Source of the DNA: an uncultured Pelagibacteraceae bacterium
GTDB taxonomy: Bacteria > Pseudomonadota > Alphaproteobacteria > Pelagibacterales > Pelagibacteraceae
NCBI GenBank assembly: GCA_902524945.1
Contig: CABZFF010000009.1
Location: 1 to 33,784 of the forward strand
Reading direction: 5' to 3'
Length of the DNA: 33,784 nucleotides
Shown in pieces: positions 32,801-33,784 of the stretch. Each line of letters begins with the position of its first letter. Within the stretch, counting starts at the first letter, position 1. A program made the translations under genes and the position numbers. The notes under the pieces are model-generated. The model did not search any database, was not told the origin of the DNA, and worked only from the letters and a program-made list of their open reading frames with translations.

Positions 32801-33784
32801 TACATTTTTTCAGGTAAAGATACTCCAAGAATATTCATTCCATTTTTAATCACTGCAGCAATAAGATAGATAATAGCTAAAGTTTCTATTCTTTTTATTT
32901 TATCGTTATCTATGAATTTAAATTTACTATCTTCATTTCCTTTACTCCAATAAGAATGGAATATTGTTGAAAGCTCATATAGATAGAAAGGAATTTTATG
33001 AGGTTCTAATTTATTAGCTGAAGACTCAATTATTTTAGGCCATTCAAAGATCTTTCTGATAATCTTTTCTTCATAATTATTCAGGAAAAAATTATTTTGA
33101 TTTATTGAGATATCATCATTTAAACTTTTACCAACAGTTCTAATAATTGAATTAATTCTTGCGTAAGCATATTGAACATAAAAAACTGGGTTATCTTTAG
33201 TTTTTTCTTTAACTTTCTCAAAATCAAAATCTAACTCTACATCATTGCTTCTATTTAACATCATGAATCTAATTGAGTCTTTACTAACTTCGTTCAATAA
33301 ATCTTGAGCAGAGATAAATTCACCTGCTCGTTTTGACATTTTAAAAGGTTGTCCATTTTTATAAAGTTTAACCAGTTGGCAAACCTTACAATTTAACTGC
33401 ACTTTTTTATTAGATAAAGCTGAAACCGCAGCAGTGATTCTTTTTATATATCCTGTGTGATCTGCACCAAGAATATTTATTAAATTATCGTATTTTCTAT
33501 TAATTTTGTCTAAATGGTACGCAACATCATTTGCAAAATAAGTCCAAGTTCCGTCGTCTTTTTGCAACGCTCTATCTGTATCATCTCCAAATGTTGTTGA
33601 TTTAAAAATTAGTCTTTTAACTTTTTTCCAATTTTTAGGTGTCTCTCCTTTTGGGGGATCAAGATAACCTTCTTCAACAAAATTACCAGTTTTAAGTTTA
33701 TTTATTGATTTATTTACCAAATCTTTTTTTAAAAGCTCAGTTTCTGAAAAAAAATTATCATGTCGTATACCAAGTTTTTTTAAA
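32800..33784 (-). CDS. argS: arginyl-tRNA synthetase, 5' part outside window
   Basis: The C-terminal 327 codons or so of a class I arginyl-tRNA synthetase. The frame is open to the window edge: upstream of a TTG at 33720 it continues as LKKLGIRHDNFFSETELLKK, a normal ArgRS segment, so translation does not begin at 33720. Seen are TFGDDTDRALQKDDGTWTYF, GADHTGYIKRI, the KMSKS-like FKMSKRAGEFIS and the all-helical anticodon-binding DALR-type domain (VQYAYARINSIIR onwards) ending LGVSLPEKM. The HIGH motif lies outside the window. The gene is the upstream member of the argS-nagZ-scpAB-tat unit. Confidence 0.96.
   Translation of the reverse strand, partial: LKKLGIRHDNFFSETELLKKDLVNKSINKLKTGNFVEEGYLDPPKGETPKNWKKVKRLIFKSTTFGDDTDRALQKDDGTWTYFANDVAYHLDKINRKYDNLINILGADHTGYIKRITAAVSALSNKKVQLNCKVCQLVKLYKNGQPFKMSKRAGEFISAQDLLNEVSKDSIRFMMLNRSNDVELDFDFEKVKEKTKDNPVFYVQYAYARINSIIRTVGKSLNDDISINQNNFFLNNYEEKIIRKIFEWPKIIESSANKLEPHKIPFYLYELSTIFHSYWSKGNEDSKFKFIDNDKIKRIETLAIIYLIAAVIKNGMNILGVSLPEKM

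Overview
This window looks like a piece of a chromosome from a streamlined, very AT-rich alphaproteobacterium, most probably the marine SAR11 clade (Pelagibacterales). Three things support this: the strong A/T bias with long A and T runs, the nearly complete absence of intergenic DNA (genes overlap by 1 to 11 bases or sit a few bases apart, and no gene-free stretch exceeds about 100 bases), and several gene orders typical of Alphaproteobacteria. Those orders are ssb/uvrA divergent with gyrA and coaD; sdhE/recG divergent with a DUF502 gene; and argS - small membrane protein - nagZ - scpA - scpB - tatABC - serS - yajC - secD - secF. The taxonomic assignment is inference. I see no IS element, prophage, integrase or CRISPR array, and nothing that looks horizontally acquired.

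Layout. At 1-2239 (minus), a tRNA-Pro gene heads a unit with an NDUFS4-like complex I accessory subunit, a short SbmA/BacA-type peptide transporter and a 3'-truncated AEC-family transporter. At 2313-4416 (plus), a three-gene overlapping unit holds nhaA, a NifU/IscU-like Fe-S scaffold and a secreted Cys-type glutathione peroxidase. At 4413-11930 (minus), a tightly coupled unit runs MltB-like transglycosylase, degenerate RlpA-like lipoprotein, penicillin-binding DD-carboxypeptidase, tmk, holB, metG, tatD and a PhnP-like metallo-hydrolase, mixing peptidoglycan turnover with replication and translation housekeeping. At 12021-14440 are tRNA-Ser, sdhE (antisense) and recG; then DUF502 (minus) and an M48 metalloprotease (plus). 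At 15986-21300 (minus), ssb, gyrA, coaD, a cyclophilin, tgt and tRNA-Lys read as one unit. uvrA and a PuuD-like membrane protein follow on the plus strand. At 24909 to the window end (minus) lie secF, secD, yajC, serS, tatC, tatB, tatA, scpB, scpA, nagZ, a small unknown membrane protein and argS (5' part outside the window).

Functional themes are envelope biogenesis (Sec and Tat export, murein recycling and remodelling), genome maintenance (uvrA, recG, ssb, gyrA, holB, scpAB) and translation (metG, serS, argS, tgt, three tRNAs). I did not find a convincing wholly new system. The most interesting signal is a Tgt enzyme that has lost three of its four structural zinc ligands while keeping its catalytic residues. 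Smaller points of interest are a probable Tat-exported lipoprotein protease close to tatABC, an RlpA-like protein without its catalytic aspartate, a reduced protein where a SPOR protein normally sits, a stand-alone PuuD membrane domain, tRNA-first mRNA units, and convergent genes whose stop codons touch or overlap with no terminator.
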